Source: Procambarus clarkii
Taxonomy: Eukaryota > Arthropoda > Malacostraca > Decapoda > Cambaridae
NCBI RefSeq assembly: GCF_040958095.1
Contig: NC_091188.1
Span: 42,084,954-42,148,953, forward strand
Direction: 5' to 3'
Length of the DNA stretch: 64,000 nt
The notes beneath the pieces were generated by a model, which was not told the DNA's origin, made no database searches, and saw only the letters and a list, made by a program, of their open reading frames with translations. This document shows positions 61,473 through 64,000 of this stretch, in pieces. Within the stretch, counting starts at the first letter, position 1; every line of letters begins with the position of its first letter. The translations under genes and the position numbers were made by a program.

Positions 61473-61747
61473 CCCCACATTAGCAGACTATCAACAGCTG
61501 CATATGGCACACTGACCAACATCAGTAATCTGGAGAAAGGAGCTTCCAGGGACCTATATATAGCGCTGGTGAGACGCACACTTGAATATGCAGCGCCAGC
61601 ATGGAACCCTAATCTGAAGGACAAGAAGAAACTAGAAAAAGTTCAGAGATATGCAACAAGACTCGTTCCTGAGTTGAAGGGCTTAAGCTATGAGGAAAGA
61701 CTGAGGGAACTGGTCGTTACAGCACTAGAGGAGAGATATGGGGGGGA

Positions 61748-62132
61748 CATGATACAACCCGTTCTCGCAAATTCGTAAAGTCAATATTGCCTTATTAACT
61801 ACGTGCATAGGTGATATACTAAACATAATAGATACCCCTAAAAAGATTCATAGAAAACACCGACCTTACCTAACCTTGTTAGTATCTTAAGATAAGCATC
61901 TTATTGCTTCGTAATTACAATTATTACTTAACCTATACCTATTATAGGTTAGGTAATAATTGTAATTACGAAGCAATAAGATGCTTATCTTAACATACTA
62001 AGTAGGTTAGGTAAGGTCGGTGTTTTCTATGAATCTTTTTAAGGGTATCTATTATGTTAAGTATGTCACCTATGCACATATTTAATAAGTCAATATTGAC
62101 TTATTAAATTTGCGAGAACGGGTTGCATGATA
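61748..62132. mobile_element. Palindromic MITE with 7-bp target duplication
   Basis: A 371-bp element (61755-62125) with termini CAACCCGTTCTCGCAAATT, identical at both ends. The two arms match almost throughout and meet near 61935. CATGATA flanks it at 61748-61754 and 62126-62132. Taking out the element and one flank rejoins the LINE-B reading GDMI|RTYK. No coding capacity. Confidence 0.9.
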
Positions 62133-62446
62133 AGAACATACAAGATTCTAAGATTAATTAATAAAGTAGACAAAAGATCATTGTTGAGTGCTAGCCACAA
62201 CAGACCGAGGGATCACAGATGTCACCCCGAGACGCAGGTGAGTCACAGAGACGTCAGAAAGATGTCTTCCAGCGTGAGAGTTGTCAGTAAGTGGAAGACG
62301 TCAGACGTAACACTTGTTGACGTCACTCATATTCACAGTTCTCATTGTTAGTATGATTAATGTGGGAGAAATGTGTCATTGTGTTAATATTAGGGCGGTA
62401 TAAGGCGGGGCCCAGGAGCCTAACTCAACCCTGCAAGCACATCTAG

Positions 62447-62493
62447 GTGAGTACACACACACACACACACACACACTCCCCCACACCCACACA

Positions 62494-62526
<33 letters not shown>
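62447..62526. repeat. (CA)n tail of LINE-B
   Basis: CA tract with CCCACACC interruptions, directly after GGTGAGTA. Confidence 0.9.
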
Positions 62527-62529
<3 letters not shown>

Positions 62530-62534
62530 TATAG

Positions 62535-62751
62535 ACATATCTGGCAGCTTTCTCAAAACCCAAATGTCGAGTACACAATGTGTCAACTTTGTGAAAGAGA
62601 AAACATGCACTCTCTTGAACATTATATTGTAGAATGTCCCATACTGACTGACTTTCGCCCTCCTGGGCTAAGGTATGCTGAACTCTGTAGTTACTATATG
62701 AGTACTGGAACACTTGATATATTGGACTTGTATCCAAGATTGACCATGTAA
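62535..62751 (+). pseudogene. Fragment of another retroelement ORF with a zinc-binding motif
   Basis: An open frame reads TMCQLCERENMHSLEHYIVE then CP, giving C-x2-C-x9-H-x4-C, and runs to a TAA at about 62751. Such cysteine/histidine motifs sit at the C-terminus of several non-LTR retrotransposon ORFs. The family is not identified and no start is visible. Confidence 0.5.
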
Positions 62752-62807
62752 TGTACCAATTATACAATGTATGTATGTGATGTAACTAATGTAACTACTT
62801 CACATAC

Positions 62808-62906
62808 ATACACACCCACACACACCCACACCCACACAAACCCACACACACCCACACCCACACAAACCCACACACACCCATACACACCCACACACACCCA
62901 CACCAC
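62808..62906. repeat. CACACACCCA simple repeat
   Basis: C/A-only tract with period 8-14. It precedes the next LINE-B copy. Confidence 0.9.
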
Positions 62907-62909
62907 CGG

Positions 62910-63823
62910 GTTGATATCACGCCAGACCTGTCTCCTGCAGCACATATCAAGAGGATAACATCAGCGGCATATGCCAGGCTGGCCAACATACGAACGGCAT
63001 TCAGAAACTTGTGTAAAGAATCATTCAGAACTTTGTATACCACATATGTCAGGCCAATCCTGGAGTATGCAGCCCCAGCATGGAGTCCATATCTAGTCAA
63101 GGATAAGACTAAACTGGAAAAGGTTCAAAGGTTTGCCACCAGACTAGTACCCGAGCTGAGAGGTATGAGCTACGAGGAGAGACTACGGGAATTAAACCTC
63201 ACTTCGCTGGAAGACAGAAGAGTTAGGGGGGACATGATCACCACATTCAAGGTTCTGAAGGGAATTGATAGGGTAGATAAAGACAGTCTATTTAACACAA
63301 GGGGAACACGCACAAGGGGACACAGGTGGAAACTGAGCGCCCAAATGAGCCACAGAGATATTAGAAAGAACTTTTTTAGTGTCAGAGTGGTGGACAAATG
63401 GAATGCATTAGGGGGTGATAGGGGCCTCGTAGCCTGGTGGATAGCGCGCAGGACTCGTAATTCTGTGGCGCGGGTTCGATTTCCGCACGAGGCAGAAACA
63501 AATGGGCAAAGTTTCTTTCACCCTGAATGCCCCTGTTACCTAGCAGTAAATAGGTACCTGGGAGTTAGTCAGCTGTCACGGGCTGCTTCCTGGGGGTGGA
63601 GGCCTGGTCGAGGACCGGGCCGCGGGGACACTAAAAAGCCCCGAAATCATCTCAAGATAACCTCAAGTAGAAGATAGATGTGGTGGAGGCTGACTCCATA
63701 CACAGTTTCAAGTGTAGATATGATAGAGCCCAATAGGCTCAGGAACCTGTACACCTGTTGATTGACAGTTGAGAGGCGGGACCAAAGAGCCAAAGCTCAA
63801 CCCCCGTAAGCACAACTAGGTGA
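62910..63823 (+). mobile_element. LINE-B copy interrupted by a SINE
   Basis: Open from about 62915 to 63415: ITSAAYARLANIRTAFRNLC, YVRPILEYAAPAWSPYLVKD, LEDRRVRGDMITTFKVLKG, RKNFFSVRVVDKWNALGG. A family A SINE follows (63421-63667), then the LINE-B 3' UTR from 63672 to GGTGAGTACA. Confidence 0.9.
63421..63667 (+). mobile_element. SINE family A copy with a complete tRNA-like head
   Basis: The head starts at 63424 with a perfect 7-bp acceptor stem (GCCTCGT/ACGAGGC). A 5-bp T stem (GCGGG/TCCGC) closes TTCGATT, and the loop CTCGTAA places CGT at the anticodon. It is tRNA-Thr-like by inference. The standard body and tail follow. GATAG near both ends may be a short target duplication. It is part of a SINE, not a tRNA gene. 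Confidence 0.9.
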
Positions 63824-63825
63824 GT

Positions 63826-64000
63826 ACACCCCCCTCCACACCCACACCCACACCTCCCCCCACACCCACACCCACACACACCTACACCTCCCCCCACACC
63901 CACACACACCTCCCCCCACACCCACGTACCCACCCCCACACACACCCACACCTCCCCCCACACCCACGTACCCACCCCCACACACACCCACACCTCCCCC
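63826..64000. repeat. C/A-rich tandem repeat at the end of LINE-B, running off the window
   Basis: Units such as CACACCTCCCCCCACACCCA, about 20-70 bp in compound order. Confidence 0.88.

Larger units (their letters stand above)
60735..62440 (+). pseudogene. LINE-B copy, decayed, broken by an 11-bp array and a MITE
   Basis: RT text: CIFLDC-RKAFDKVPHERLL-like near 60770, GPILFLKHVNDL-like near 60980, and TLEYAAPAWNPNLKDKKKLE with VQRYATRLVPELKGLSYEER at 61569-61740. After the MITE it continues as MIRTYKILRLINKVDKRS (62127). Stops and the FADD region are degraded. It ends with CACATCTAGGTGAGTACAC and a CA run. Confidence 0.85.

Noticed and set aside
63424..63496. A tRNA-Thr(CGU)-like gene with full cloverleaf
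   Set aside because: It is the head of a SINE with the standard body and tail attached, inserted in a LINE-B copy. The heads at 24664 and 26839 are similar.

Overview
This is eukaryotic, very repeat-rich DNA. It most likely comes from a decapod crustacean (crayfish or lobster type). That is inferred from the interspersed tRNA-derived SINE and LINE families, the arthropod-style intron and exon structure, and a puratrophin-1-like RhoGEF gene. I see no bacterial genes, no CRISPR array and no free-standing tRNA or rRNA gene.

The only host gene I can support is on the minus strand. It has twelve coding exons between 57026 and 28539 and encodes the last ~897 residues of a Dbl-family Rho guanine-nucleotide exchange factor of the PLEKHG4/puratrophin-1 type: spectrin-like helices, a low-complexity Ser/Gly/Pro linker, a DH domain, a PH domain and a Ser-rich tail. 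All exon phases join and the splice sites are canonical. The 5' part of the gene lies beyond base 64000. Its introns hold most of the repeats on the right side of the window; one intron is 13,796 bp.

Layout. 1-2150: diffuse old repeats, including a LINE-B tail with a LINE-E tail nested in it. 2150-6475: a long CR1/Jockey-like LINE (LINE-A) with endonuclease and reverse transcriptase. 6500-7600: inverted LINE-A 3' ends, then an LTR with a primer-binding site. 7615-16673: a 9-kb 20-bp minisatellite with a tandem 1,830-bp higher-order duplication, split by a LINE-C fragment. 16.7-28.2 kb: intergenic DNA with SINEs, two TTAA-flanked piggyBac-like elements and short hairpin retroposons. 28.5-57.0 kb: the RhoGEF gene. 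Its introns carry LINE-C, LINE-D, SINEs, a 34-bp array, a 43-bp array grown from a MITE end, and 16-, 18-, 21- and 51-bp arrays. 57-64 kb: LINE-B copies, a 2.2-kb 10-bp array, a 26-bp hairpin array, a palindromic MITE with a 7-bp target duplication, and CA-rich LINE tails.

Two themes stand out. First, many minisatellites start inside, or grow out of, an identifiable piece of a transposable element. Second, a set of 118-179 bp retroposons flanked by 12-14 bp target duplications shares a short core (TGA-x-rATG, stem-loop, CGAAA) that resembles a hammerhead ribozyme core; two of the families are near-perfect hairpins. Most long open frames in this window are by-products of tandem repeats and are not annotated as genes.
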